From the NCBI RefSeq assembly GCF_904063055.1, contig NZ_CAJFCN010000003.1:62001-126000 (forward strand): DNA of 64,000 nucleotides, read 5' to 3'. A program made the translations under genes and the position numbers. Origin of the DNA: Pseudomonas paracarnis. Lineage in GTDB: Bacteria; Pseudomonadota; Gammaproteobacteria; Pseudomonadales; Pseudomonadaceae. Below the pieces are notes generated by a model, which saw nothing but the letters and a program-made list of their open reading frames with translations, did no database searches and had not been told where the DNA came from. Positions 44,149 through 53,132 of the stretch are shown piece after piece. Position 1 is the first letter of the stretch. Every line of letters starts with the position of its first letter.

Positions 44149-44607
44149 ATGGCTACTACCCTGTCGTTGGCCCCACTGTTCCGTCAATCGGTGGGCTTTG
44201 ATCGCTTCAATGACCTGTTCGAGTCGGCGCTGCGCAGCGAGGCTCCGAATTCCTATCCACCTCACAACGTGGAAAAGCACGGTGACGACGCGTACCGCAT
44301 CGTGATCGCCGTGGCTGGCCTGACCGAGGAGGATCTGGATATCCAGGTCGAGAGGGGTGTATTGACGGTTTCTGGCGGTAAACGCGAAACCGACGATAAG
44401 GTCGCTTACCTGCACCAGGGCATTGCCCAACGTGCGTTCCGGTTGTCGTTCCGCTTGGCGGACCATATCGAAGTACGTGGCGCATCCCTGACCAACGGTT
44501 TGCTCAACATCGACCTGCTGCGTGAAGTGCCTGAAGAGGCCAAGCCAAAACGCATCATGATTGGTGGTGAGACCAAACCCGAGCTGCGTCAGGTCAGCTT
44601 GCAGTAA
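44149..44607 (+). CDS. ibpA: Small heat-shock protein IbpA (Hsp20)
   Basis: 152-residue alpha-crystallin-type chaperone that binds unfolding proteins and hands them to the DnaK/ClpB system. N-terminal LSLAPLFRQSVGFDRFNDLFESAL; alpha-crystallin domain YPPHNVEKHGDDAYRIVIAVAGLTEEDLDIQVERGVLTVSGGK; A-x-x-x-NGLL motif as GASLTNGLLNIDLLREVPEE; C-terminal IxI-like IMIGGE. CAGGAG 7-8 nt upstream of the ATG. Heat-shock promoter upstream and a strong terminator downstream make it a single-gene unit. Confidence 0.95.
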   Translation: MATTLSLAPLFRQSVGFDRFNDLFESALRSEAPNSYPPHNVEKHGDDAYRIVIAVAGLTEEDLDIQVERGVLTVSGGKRETDDKVAYLHQGIAQRAFRLSFRLADHIEVRGASLTNGLLNIDLLREVPEEAKPKRIMIGGETKPELRQVSLQ

Positions 44608-44620
44608 AACAATCGGCGGT

Positions 44621-44652
44621 AAAAAGGCGCTCTACGGAGCGCCTTTTTTGTG
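44621..44652 (+). terminator. Intrinsic terminator after ibpA
   Basis: AAAAAGGCGCTC and GAGCGCCTTTTTT pair around TACG, starting 14 nt after the ibpA stop. A classic stem with T-tail, and A-rich on the other side, so it can also serve the convergent LysR gene. Confidence 0.92.
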
Positions 44653-44673
44653 CGCGCTGCAAACGCAGGCCGG

Positions 44674-45570
44674 CTAAGCCTGGGTATTGGGTGCAAACAA
44701 CTGCCTGGCCTCGGCAAAACACTTCTCTGCGATGACCGAGCGCGGTTCGGTCTTGCGCATCACCATGCCCAGGGGCGCAAGGACACTGGCGTCTGGCAGG
44801 TGGATAAATGCCAGGTTTTCGATGGGGTTTTCCAGGCCGCTGTCCAACGGCATGATTGCGCAACAGAAGCCTTCGTGGATGGCCTGGAACAGTTGATAGG
44901 TGGAGTCGCTTTCCAGAATCGGCTGGGGATCAAGACCGCGACTGCGGAAACTCAAGTCGATGGATTTTCGGTAGTGCATGCCATTGCTGATCATCCCCAG
45001 GGGCAGTTCGGCGGCTTCTTCCCAGCTCATCTGCGTGCCTTCGAAGTGGAAGTGGCGAGTGTCGTACAGCAGGCCGACACGGGTTTCGCCCAGTTCGAAA
45101 AATTCCAGGTAGTTGGGGCTCACGTGGTCCAGGTAGCACACGCCCAAGTCCAGTTGATTGGTGCCCAGCGCTTCGATGATTTTGTCCGAACTCATGGAGG
45201 TGAGGCTGAACTTGAGTTCCGGGAAGCTGTGGGACAAGCCCTGGATGAAGCTGATCGGATTGAAGCCGCTCAGGGGCACCAGGCCCAGGCGCAGGTTACC
45301 GACCAACTGGCCGCGACACGCAGCGGCTTCGGCGAACAGGCCGTCATGGGCGGCGAGCAGGGTCCTGGCCCAGGCCAACACGCGTTCGCCGGCCTGAGTA
45401 AAGCCTTCGAAACGTTGGCCACGGGTCACCAGTTCCAGGCCCAGTTCGTCCTCCAGGTTGCGCAGGCGCATCGACAGGGTGGGCTGGGTGATGTTGCAGC
45501 GGGCAGCGGCCTGGCCGAAATGGCGCGTCTGCTCCAGCGCGATCAGGAATTTAAGTTGTTTGATATCCAT
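44674..45570 (-). CDS. LysR-family regulator
   Basis: 298 residues. N-terminal wHTH MDIKQLKFLIALEQTRHFGQAAARCNITQPTLSMRLRNLEDELGLELVTR, then a two-lobe effector domain with FSLTSMSSDKIIEALGTNQLDLGVCYL. It is divergent from a pair of isochorismatase-fold hydrolases and is the obvious candidate regulator for them. The effector is not predictable. Confidence 0.92.
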   Translation of the reverse strand: MDIKQLKFLIALEQTRHFGQAAARCNITQPTLSMRLRNLEDELGLELVTRGQRFEGFTQAGERVLAWARTLLAAHDGLFAEAAACRGQLVGNLRLGLVPLSGFNPISFIQGLSHSFPELKFSLTSMSSDKIIEALGTNQLDLGVCYLDHVSPNYLEFFELGETRVGLLYDTRHFHFEGTQMSWEEAAELPLGMISNGMHYRKSIDLSFRSRGLDPQPILESDSTYQLFQAIHEGFCCAIMPLDSGLENPIENLAFIHLPDASVLAPLGMVMRKTEPRSVIAEKCFAEARQLFAPNTQA

Positions 45571-45908
45571 GAAGGCACCTGCCTGGAAATAAGTGAACGG
45601 TCATGATTGGCGCAAGTGCCTGAAATCCACGGGGTGGAGCCGATGATCGCATTGTAACGACTGGCACGTCCAAATGAGCTTGCCACCGTGCGGCTGCATT
45701 GTTCCATTTTTGAGATGGAGCGGCCCGTTTCAGCCACTACCTAACCCTGAGCGCGATGCTTAAGGTGGTCCCACTGTTTTTTTGGGTGGGCCTGCTGACA
45801 CACGTCCAGGTCGTTGCCCAAGCGTTTCTGTACAGGAAGTACAGGCACGGCCGGGCGCAGTTCCGGCGCACACGCCAGGGAGGTATCGCCAAGCAAGAGG
45901 ACATGCAA
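45571..45908. other. Divergent intergenic region between LysR and hydrolase genes
   Basis: 338 nt with no gene I can support. It must contain both promoters and the LysR binding site. An in-frame extension of the hydrolase back to 45756 has no ribosome site and a basic, non-conserved composition, so I treat it as non-coding. Confidence 0.45.
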
Positions 45909-46598
45909 ATGACTGCATCAGGTAACGCTGCAAACTTCAATGGGCAAAAGCCGACGATTGACCCCGCTGACACCGCCATGTTGCTGATCGACCACCAGAG
46001 TGGTCTGTTCCAGATCGTCAAGGACATTGATGTTCCTCAATTGCGCGCCAATGCCATCGCGCTGGCCAAGGCCGCGACCCTGCTGAAAATACCGGTCATC
46101 ACCACCGCCTCGGTGCCGCAAGGTCCCAACGGCCCGTTGATCCCGCAAATCCACGAAGCCGCGCCGCACGCCCAGTACGTAGCCCGCCGTGGCGAAATCA
46201 ACGCGTGGGACAACCCGCAGTTCCATGCCGCCGTCAAAGCCACCGGCAAAAAGACGTTGGTGATCGCCGGCACCCTGACCAGCGTGTGCCTGGCATTCCC
46301 GTCCATTGCGGCGGTGCATGAAGGCTACAAGGTGTTCGCGGTGGTCGATGCCTCGGGCAACCACTCCAGGCTGGCCACCGACCTGACCGTCGCACGCCTG
46401 GCCCAGGCCGGCGTGGTGCCGATCGACATCATGGGCACGCTGTCGGAGCTGCAAGGCTCCTGGAACCGCCCGGATGCCCAGGAGTGGGCTAACGTCTACA
46501 CCCAGGCCATGCCGCATTACCAGCTTCTGATCGAGAGCTACATCAAGGCTCAGGAAGTGGCAAACAACCACGAAGTACTAGACTCACAGCGCAAGTAA
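45909..46598 (+). CDS. Isochorismatase-fold cysteine hydrolase (first of tandem pair)
   Basis: 229 residues. The catalytic Asp is in [19 protein letters not shown] and the nucleophile Cys in [26 protein letters not shown]; the Lys is probably in [11 protein letters not shown]. This places it in the YcaC-like cysteine hydrolase group. I choose the ATG at 45909 because GAGG lies 8 nt upstream; an ATG at 45903 is too close. It shares clear sequence similarity along its whole length with the next gene, consistent with tandem duplication. Substrate unknown; amide or N-carbamoyl compounds are usual for the family. Confidence 0.87.
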   Translation: MTASGNAANFNGQKPTIDPADTAMLLIDHQSGLFQIVKDIDVPQLRANAIALAKAATLLKIPVITTASVPQGPNGPLIPQIHEAAPHAQYVARRGEINAWDNPQFHAAVKATGKKTLVIAGTLTSVCLAFPSIAAVHEGYKVFAVVDASGNHSRLATDLTVARLAQAGVVPIDIMGTLSELQGSWNRPDAQEWANVYTQAMPHYQLLIESYIKAQEVANNHEVLDSQRK

Positions 46599-46663
46599 AT
46601 ACGCTGGGGCCTTTTGCGGCGAGCCCATGTTGGGCGCTGCCTCTATTTATCAGGAGTATGAAG

Positions 46664-47290
46664 ATGTCTACACCTTACGTTCGTTTGGACAAAGACAACG
46701 CCGCGGTACTGTTGGTCGACCATCAGGCCGGCTTGCTGTCATTGGTCCGCGACATCGACCCGGACAAATTCAAGAACAACGTGCTGGCCCTGGCTGACCT
46801 GGCCAAGTACTTCAAGTTGCCGACCATCCTCACCACCAGTTTCGAAACCGGCCCCAACGGCCCGCTGGTGCCCGAGCTCAAGGCCCTGTTCCCGGATGCG
46901 CCGTACATTGCGCGCCCAGGCCAGATCAATGCCTGGGACAACGAAGATTTCGTCAAGGCCATCAAGGCCACCGGCAAGAAGCAATTGATCATTGCCGGCG
47001 TCGTGACCGAAGTGTGCGTGGCGTTCCCGGCGCTGTCGGCCCTGGCCGAAGGCTTTGAAGTGTTTGTGGTCACCGACGCCTCCGGCACCTTCAACGAACT
47101 GACCCAGCAGTCCGCCTGGGCCCGCATGTCCGCCAACGGCGCGCAACTGATGACCTGGTTTGGCCTGGCCTGTGAGCTGCACCGCGACTGGCGCAACGAC
47201 ATCGAGGGCTTGGGGACGTTGTTCTCCAACCACATTCCGGACTACCGCAACCTGTTCACCAGCTACAACGCCTTGACTGAAGGCAAGTAA
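46664..47290 (+). CDS. YcaC-like isochorismatase-fold hydrolase (second of tandem pair)
   Basis: 208 residues, closer to classic YcaC: AAVLLVDHQAGLLSLVRDID, PGQINAWDNEDFVKAIKATGKKQLIIAG and VVTEVCVAFPALSALAEGFEV carry the Asp, Lys and Cys of the catalytic triad. The motif order and the shared INAWDN-F segment show it is paralogous to the gene 65 nt upstream. CAGGAG is 7 nt before the ATG at 46664. Probably co-transcribed with its paralogue under the divergent LysR. Confidence 0.9.
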   Translation: MSTPYVRLDKDNAAVLLVDHQAGLLSLVRDIDPDKFKNNVLALADLAKYFKLPTILTTSFETGPNGPLVPELKALFPDAPYIARPGQINAWDNEDFVKAIKATGKKQLIIAGVVTEVCVAFPALSALAEGFEVFVVTDASGTFNELTQQSAWARMSANGAQLMTWFGLACELHRDWRNDIEGLGTLFSNHIPDYRNLFTSYNALTEGK

Positions 47291-47464
47291 GCCCGAGCAT
47301 GGGGGCTGTGCTGCGACAGGCAGTCCTCATTTCAACCTAGCACCAGGTGCGTTCAGATGAGCATGAACCGGTTTCCAGCTAACGACCTGTTATGAATTGG
47401 GCGCAGCTTTTGACCAAAGGTTGTGTCTCGGTCCGCAGGCCTTGGCAGCCCGCTTGAGCCGTTT

Positions 47465-49612
47465 ATGCAGCCCCTGATCAACTATTTCAAAGTGGTGTTC
47501 AATCCAGGTATGGGCGCGCTGCTATTTGCGTTGCGCACCGTTGCAGCTGGATTGTTGACCTTGTACCTGGCCTTCATCTTCGACCTAGACCAGCCAAAAT
47601 GGTCAGTGATGGCGGTGATTATCGTCAGCCAACCCTTGGGTGGCATGGCGTTGCAGCGTAGTTTTTCACAGATTATCGGCACCCTGGTCGGCGCGGCAGT
47701 GGCGGTGCTGATCATGGGCGTTTTCCCCCAGGCACCGGTCCCATTCATTGTTACCTTGTCGCTGTGGCTGGCGTTCTGCACGGCGGGTGGCACGTTGCTG
47801 CGCTACACCAGTTCCCACGCCTTTGTGCTCAGCGGGTTCACGGCGGTCGTCGTTGGGCTGCTTGCTGTACCGGAGCAGGATAATACCTTGATGCTGGCGA
47901 TCACCCGACTCACTGAGACGCTGTTGGCGGTTGCCTGTGTCGGCGTGGTCAGCCTGTTGACGGCGCGCCCGGAAGCGGTCGCCCGGGGGTACTTTGCCAA
48001 AGTAGATCAAGTCCTGAAATTGATGGCGGCCCATGCGGCGGCGGTGATTCGTACCGAGGAGAGCGAGGCCGATTTCCGTAAGCGCCAGATGCAGTTACTC
48101 GGAGAAATCAACGCACTGGAAGGCCTGCGCCGGCATTTGTATTTCGATGCGCCACGGTTGCGCAGTGCCAACGGCCTGGTGCAACTGCTGGGTAATCAAT
48201 TGGTATTGCTGACTTCACGTCTGACAGTGCTGCGTCGTCAACGCACGCTGATCGATGAGCGTTGGCAAGGTGAGCTTCCCGAAGACATTCAACAGCTGCG
48301 CGCTGACGAACTCGCGTTCCTGGATGAGTTGGCAGTGGCGGGGCGTTCATTATCGACGCAGGCGCGCCAGCGCTTTAGCGTGTTGCAGCAGCGCTTTGAC
48401 CAGCAGGCCAATAAGGTTGAGCAACGTGATGAGCCCATAACAGGTACGTTACGCGCGCTGGCGTGGGCCTTGCGTTGGGAGCAGGCCAGGCTGTTGCAAC
48501 AACTGGAAGAGATCCTGCAACTGAGTGATGCCATTCAGGAGGGCCGTCCGGCCAACTGCCTGCACCGCCAGAGCCGAAGTAATCCGCTGTACCTGGACTG
48601 GCGCTTGGCGGGAATGAACGCTGCCCGTGCGTTTATTGCCTTGCTTGTGTGTGGATTGATCTGGATCGAAACGGCTTGGGATGGCGCCCGGGCAGGGATG
48701 ATCCTGGTGGGAATTCTGTGCTCATTGATGGCGACCTTTCCACGGCCCTTGGCGGCAAGCCAGAACTACGCACGTGGGTTTGGCCTGTCGCTGGTGATTT
48801 CAGCGGTCTATCAGTTCATGCTGGTGCCCGCCATTGGCGACGTCGAAATGCTGCTGTTGATTCTGGCGCCGTTGCTCTATGTGATTGCTGTGGGCCTGGC
48901 CAGCCCACTGACTGCGGGGATAGGCATGGGCCTGGGGCTTTCGACCTTCCTGATGGTGGGCCCGCAGAATATCGGGGCCTGGCAAAACACCGCGAGTCAG
49001 TGGTTCGAATTTGCCGGTGCCTATATCGGAGCTTGCACCTTGTCGTTACTGGTGTACTCCTGGGTGTTTCCATTCAATCCGGCCCGGCGCATTCACCGTC
49101 TGTTCGATGAGAGCCGGGAGCAGGTCTACGTATTGCTCAAGACCTCAGCGACGGATCAGCAGCAGTTCGCCTTTGAAAGCCGGATGATGGATCGCCTGAC
49201 CATGATGCTGGGTTTGTTGCCCGCGACCAAAGACCCGCGAGCCCATGCGCTGTTCGAGGTCACTCTGGCCTGCATGGCCCTGGGCGTGGCGTTGAACCAG
49301 CTCAAGCAACAAGGGCAGAACAATACATTGCTGACGGCGCAAACCCAGGCCCGTTTGCAGTCGGTTCTGGACCAGTCAGGCCGTTATGTGGCGGGAAGGC
49401 CCACCGTCGACTGGCAGGCATTGACCGATGCATTGCGGCACCTGGGCGATGACCTGGACCAACTGCATGCCGCTGAGCTTTCGTCCGGGCATGAACAGCT
49501 CTGGTCGGTGTTTCGCATTCGCGTGGCACTGCTGATCGTTGCCTCGTTTATTGAGCGCTACCGCGAATTTCTTGAGCTCGATGAAAAAGGAGTGCCGTCT
49601 CTTGCACATTGA
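47465..49612 (+). CDS. FUSC/AaeB-like aromatic acid efflux membrane protein
   Basis: 715 residues. Two hydrophobic blocks of about five to six helices each (residues 15-170 and 380-540) are separated by a long soluble coiled region and followed by a cytoplasmic C-terminal domain, the FUSC layout of AaeB-type pumps. FDLDQPKWSVMAVIIVSQPLGGMALQRSFSQIIGTLVGA is the characteristic N-terminal stretch. It works with the DUF1656 and HlyD proteins encoded immediately downstream to export hydroxylated aromatic acids or drugs. Start taken as the ATG at 47465; a GTG at 47423 is possible. Confidence 0.88.
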   Translation: MQPLINYFKVVFNPGMGALLFALRTVAAGLLTLYLAFIFDLDQPKWSVMAVIIVSQPLGGMALQRSFSQIIGTLVGAAVAVLIMGVFPQAPVPFIVTLSLWLAFCTAGGTLLRYTSSHAFVLSGFTAVVVGLLAVPEQDNTLMLAITRLTETLLAVACVGVVSLLTARPEAVARGYFAKVDQVLKLMAAHAAAVIRTEESEADFRKRQMQLLGEINALEGLRRHLYFDAPRLRSANGLVQLLGNQLVLLTSRLTVLRRQRTLIDERWQGELPEDIQQLRADELAFLDELAVAGRSLSTQARQRFSVLQQRFDQQANKVEQRDEPITGTLRALAWALRWEQARLLQQLEEILQLSDAIQEGRPANCLHRQSRSNPLYLDWRLAGMNAARAFIALLVCGLIWIETAWDGARAGMILVGILCSLMATFPRPLAASQNYARGFGLSLVISAVYQFMLVPAIGDVEMLLLILAPLLYVIAVGLASPLTAGIGMGLGLSTFLMVGPQNIGAWQNTASQWFEFAGAYIGACTLSLLVYSWVFPFNPARRIHRLFDESREQVYVLLKTSATDQQQFAFESRMMDRLTMMLGLLPATKDPRAHALFEVTLACMALGVALNQLKQQGQNNTLLTAQTQARLQSVLDQSGRYVAGRPTVDWQALTDALRHLGDDLDQLHAAELSSGHEQLWSVFRIRVALLIVASFIERYREFLELDEKGVPSLAH

Positions 49613-49811
49613 TTTTGAGGTAGGTGGCGTCTACCTGCCGCCCATTGCGCAGGCTTTGTTGCTGGCGCTGCCGATTTTCATGGTGCTGGGCTGGTCCTTG
49701 CGTCGGCTGGGCGTGCTGCGGTTTGTGTGGCATGAGGCGCTGTTCGAAGGCGCGCTCTATGTCTGCGTGTGTGCTGTTGTGATTCTAGTAATGGGAGCCT
49801 CGTCACCTTGA
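49602..49811 (+). CDS. DUF1656 small inner-membrane protein of efflux operon
   Basis: About 69 residues with two hydrophobic helices (ALLLALPIFMVLGWSLRRLG and ALYVCVCAVVILVMGASS). The opening HIDFEVGGVYLPP matches DUF1656 proteins, which sit between FUSC and HlyD genes in AaeX-AaeA-AaeB-type operons. The start is most likely TTG at 49602, with AAGGAG 9 nt upstream, overlapping the FUSC stop; ATG 49581 is the alternative. Confidence 0.8.
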   Translation: MHIDFEVGGVYLPPIAQALLLALPIFMVLGWSLRRLGVLRFVWHEALFEGALYVCVCAVVILVMGASSP

Positions 49812-50764
49812 AAAAATACATCGCCCAACTGATTACCCTGGCGGTTGTCTTGCTGGCGCTGGTCCTGGGCTGGTTCGCCTGGGAGCACTACACCCGTTCA
49901 CCCTGGACTCGCGATGCCAGGGTGCGCGCTGATGTGGTGACCTTGTCGGCGGACGTCTCCGGGCTGATCGCCAGTTTGCGGGTTCAGGATAACCAGCATG
50001 TGAGCAAAGGGGACCTGCTACTGCAAATCGACCCGGCGCGCTATGCCCTGGCAGTCGAGCACGCACGACGCTCTGTTGAAGTGGCCCAGGCCGCAATGGG
50101 CCAGTCGGAGGCTGCAATTATTGCCAGCCAGGCGCAGCTCAAACAGCGCCAAAGTGAAGAGCGGCGCCGGCGTAGCCTCAAACAAGGGTTCGCCATCTCC
50201 GGTGAGGAGTGGGAGAAGTCCAATACCGACGTGGCTATCGCTCAGGCGCAGTTGCTCAGCAACCAGGCCAACCTGGGGCTGGCCCAAGCCAATGTGCAGC
50301 TGGCAAAGGCTGCCTTGACCCAGGCCGAACTCGACCTGCAGCGCACCCGGGTGGTGGCACCCGTCAGTGGTTATGTGACCAACCTGCTGACCCGCCAAGG
50401 CGATTACGCCAGTGCCGGCGGTGCCTTGCTGGCGTTGGTGGACAGCGATTCGTTTTATGTCAGTGGCTACTTTGAGGAAACCAAGTTACCGCGTATCGCA
50501 CAAGGTAACCCAGTGCGGATCCAGTTGATGAGCGGCGAGACCTTTAGCGGAACCGTGCAGAGCATCGCCTTCGCCATCACCGACCGGGAGAACGCGCCTG
50601 GCAGTCGCTTGCTGGCCAACATCAACCCCAGCTACACCTGGGTCAAGCTGGCCCAGCGGGTCCCCGTAAGAATCAGGATCGATCCTGCCTATGCCGCCAA
50701 GGACCGCTTGCGCGCAGGCACTACGGCGACGGTGACGGTGCTTGAACAACAGGAGCAACGCTGA
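49808..50764 (+). CDS. HlyD/AaeA-like membrane fusion protein
   Basis: 318 residues. One N-terminal membrane anchor (YIAQLITLAVVLLALVLGWFAW), the lipoyl-type half motif TLSADVSGLIASLRVQDNQHVSKGDLLLQIDP, a coiled-coil hairpin (residues about 80-180, rich in AQA/ANL repeats), a second lipoyl half (TRVVAPVSGYVTNLLTRQGDYAS) and a beta-barrel domain. It bridges the inner-membrane pump to an outer-membrane channel. TTG start at 49808 overlapping the DUF1656 stop as TTGA, with GGGAG upstream. Confidence 0.9.
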   Translation: MKKYIAQLITLAVVLLALVLGWFAWEHYTRSPWTRDARVRADVVTLSADVSGLIASLRVQDNQHVSKGDLLLQIDPARYALAVEHARRSVEVAQAAMGQSEAAIIASQAQLKQRQSEERRRRSLKQGFAISGEEWEKSNTDVAIAQAQLLSNQANLGLAQANVQLAKAALTQAELDLQRTRVVAPVSGYVTNLLTRQGDYASAGGALLALVDSDSFYVSGYFEETKLPRIAQGNPVRIQLMSGETFSGTVQSIAFAITDRENAPGSRLLANINPSYTWVKLAQRVPVRIRIDPAYAAKDRLRAGTTATVTVLEQQEQR

Positions 50765-52185
50765 TGAGTGTGTCATTGCGCCGGCTTATAAGGGTCTCAA
50801 TCTCGCTGACTGTCTCGTTGTCGGCGACAGGGGCCTATGCCGATAACTCCATGGACCAGAGAGATAACCTCAGCACCGGTATCAATGAGCGCCAAAAGGC
50901 TGAGCTGTCGGTCACGCCGGGATTTGTCAGCGGCTCGTCTCTTAACGGCTTGCTGCGCAATTACTACCTGGGCCGCGATAATCACAACACACCGTCCAGG
51001 CGTGACCAGCGCGAATGGGTGCAGGGCGTGTACTTGTCCTTTCGTTCGGGATACACCGACACACCCATTGGTGTCGGGCTCGACGTGCATGGTTTTTATG
51101 GGCTCAAGCTGGATGGAGGAGGGGGCAGCGGCGGGGCCGGCTTGCTGCCGCTGGACTCAAAAGGCGCGTCGGAGTCTGACTTCTCGGCTGCGGGCGCGGC
51201 GCTCAAGTTGCGCGGGTTTGACAGCCTGATGCAGGCAGGTGATCAGTACCTAGAAAACCCGCTGATCGCCAGTGGCGTCAGCCGAGTCTTTCCCCAGACA
51301 TTTCGTGGTGTCACGCTCAAGAACTACAGCCTGGAACACCTGACACTGGACACTGGCTGGATCGACTCAACACGCCAGCGCAACCAGAGCGGCCAAAGCC
51401 ACTTGACCACCAGTTACGGCACCGGCAACAAGGCTGGGGTGGCCGCTGATCGTGAAAGCGCGTCCATGAGTTGGCTGGGCGGCGTCTACGCGGTGCCCGG
51501 CGCAATAACAGTGACCCTGTATGGCGGCCAATTGAGTGATATCTGGAACCAGTACTACGCCGGGGTCAGCCAGCCATTCAAGCTGACGCCTGGGCTTACG
51601 CTGACACCGTACCTGCGTTACTTCAAAACCCGCGATCAGGGCCAGCGCCAGTTGGGCCATATCGACAACAACACTTATAGCGGTGGCCTGACGCTGTCCG
51701 GCGCAGGCCAGAGCCTGACCCTGGGGCTGCAGAAGGTGGACGGCGACACGCCGTTCGACTACATGGTCCAGGACGACCGGACCTTCCTTTACCTGGGCAA
51801 CTCCCAGCAATACGCAGACTTCAATGCACCTGGCGAAAAGTCCTGGAAGATTCAATACCAGACCAGCCTGGCGTTTATCAACGCGCCGGATTTCCAGCTC
51901 AGCACTTCATACACTCGCGGTGAAGCGGACCTGACCCGGGTCGATCCCAATAGCACGGGCTACGGCTACATCTATAACGCCGCCGGCAAAGATGCACACC
52001 ATTGGGAGCGGGACGTTGCCCTGCGCTATGCCGTGCCAGACGGCAAGGCCAAAGGCTTGAATATCACCTTGCGCTGGGCCGCACACCGTTCGGCACAGGG
52101 GTATACCGCACCGGGCAACACCCGTGGCAATTCAAACGCCGATGAGTACCGGGTGATTGTCGATTACCCATTCAGTGTTTTCTAG
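50764..52185 (+). CDS. OprD-family outer-membrane porin
   Basis: 473 residues. Signal peptide to about residue 26 (ATGAYA), then the OprD pattern: LNGLLRNYYLGRDNH, WVQGVYLSFRSGYTDTPIGVGLDVHGFYGLKLDG, FRGVTLKNYSLEHLTLDTGW, LRWAAHRSAQGY, and a C-terminal DYPFSVF ending in aromatic Phe as expected for BAM recognition. Members take up amino acids or aromatic acids. The ATG overlaps the HlyD stop (TGATG), so uptake porin and efflux pump share an operon. Confidence 0.93.
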   Translation: MSVSLRRLIRVSISLTVSLSATGAYADNSMDQRDNLSTGINERQKAELSVTPGFVSGSSLNGLLRNYYLGRDNHNTPSRRDQREWVQGVYLSFRSGYTDTPIGVGLDVHGFYGLKLDGGGGSGGAGLLPLDSKGASESDFSAAGAALKLRGFDSLMQAGDQYLENPLIASGVSRVFPQTFRGVTLKNYSLEHLTLDTGWIDSTRQRNQSGQSHLTTSYGTGNKAGVAADRESASMSWLGGVYAVPGAITVTLYGGQLSDIWNQYYAGVSQPFKLTPGLTLTPYLRYFKTRDQGQRQLGHIDNNTYSGGLTLSGAGQSLTLGLQKVDGDTPFDYMVQDDRTFLYLGNSQQYADFNAPGEKSWKIQYQTSLAFINAPDFQLSTSYTRGEADLTRVDPNSTGYGYIYNAAGKDAHHWERDVALRYAVPDGKAKGLNITLRWAAHRSAQGYTAPGNTRGNSNADEYRVIVDYPFSVF

Positions 52186-52208
52186 TCGTTATTCAATGAA
52201 GGTGTTGT

Positions 52209-53132
52209 ATGAGTCAAACCCAATGGATTCGGGTGCTGGGCATCAGCTCGGCACTGGCCTGCGCCACGAGCGAGGCTGACAGCATCAGCCTGCCACCTCT
52301 GGCCCTGGGCAATGCCAGTTTCATGGATGGGGTCGCCGGCCCCGGTGCGTTGTTCGAGTTACCGGTGCAGTATTACCGCAGCAACTCGGCCTACGATGCC
52401 CATGGACATGCGTTGCCGGGGCGGCAGCAGGTGCACAGCACCACGGTACTGCCGCACCTGGCTTACTTCAGCGACAAGACTCTGCTGGGAGCGAACTATG
52501 GCGCCGAAGTGCTATTGCCACTGGTGAACCTGGAGATAGAGATCGATCAGGGCCCCAAGGGACGACGGACTCGCCAGGGTGACATGATCGTCAGTCCGTT
52601 TCTGTTGCAGTGGGCCCCGGTGTCGTTCTTCGGCCGCCCGTACTGGCAGCGCTTGAATTTCGTGTTCTCCTTGCCGACGGGTTCCTATAACAAGGATTCG
52701 AGCCTCAATACCGGGAGCAATGTCTGGGTGTTCAACCCCCATTACGTGTTCACCTGGGAGTTGACTGACCGCCTGGAGGTCAGTGGTCGTTTCAATTATG
52801 CGTGGTCAAGCCGCAATAACGATCCGGCGTCAGTCCTGCAAGCCGGCAGTATCCAGCCGGGAGAGGCGTTTCATAGCAACCTGTCGGTTTCTTATGCCGT
52901 TGCCGAGAAGTGGCGTATCGGCGTTGCAGGCTATCAACTCAATCAGATCAGCGATGACCGCATTGATGGGCATCGCCAGCGTGACTCCAGGGAACAGGTG
53001 ACAGGGATCGGGCCAGGGGTGATGTACCAGCAGGGAAGCCAGACATTCTTCGCCAATCTGTATTTTGAAAGTGGCGCTGAAAACCGCGCGCAGGGCACCC
53101 AATTGACGCTACGTTACCTTCATGGGTTCTAG
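52209..53132 (+). CDS. MetA/SphA-like outer-membrane protein of aromatic degradation type
   Basis: 307 residues, family linked to the meta-pathway of phenol degradation (COG4313). After a short signal region (ALACATSEA) come LPPLALGNASFMDGVAGPGALFELPVQYYRSNSAYDAHG and alternating beta strands, ending LTLRYLHGF with a terminal Phe. Probable outer-membrane channel for hydrophobic substrates. It is last in the efflux/porin operon and converges on the TetR gene, with both stops sharing CTAG at 53129-53132. Confidence 0.85.
   Translation: MSQTQWIRVLGISSALACATSEADSISLPPLALGNASFMDGVAGPGALFELPVQYYRSNSAYDAHGHALPGRQQVHSTTVLPHLAYFSDKTLLGANYGAEVLLPLVNLEIEIDQGPKGRRTRQGDMIVSPFLLQWAPVSFFGRPYWQRLNFVFSLPTGSYNKDSSLNTGSNVWVFNPHYVFTWELTDRLEVSGRFNYAWSSRNNDPASVLQAGSIQPGEAFHSNLSVSYAVAEKWRIGVAGYQLNQISDDRIDGHRQRDSREQVTGIGPGVMYQQGSQTFFANLYFESGAENRAQGTQLTLRYLHGF

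Noticed and set aside
45756..45908. N-terminal extension of the first isochorismatase-like hydrolase
   Set aside because: Basic, unconserved-looking stretch with no ribosome site; GAGG sits correctly for the ATG at 45909.
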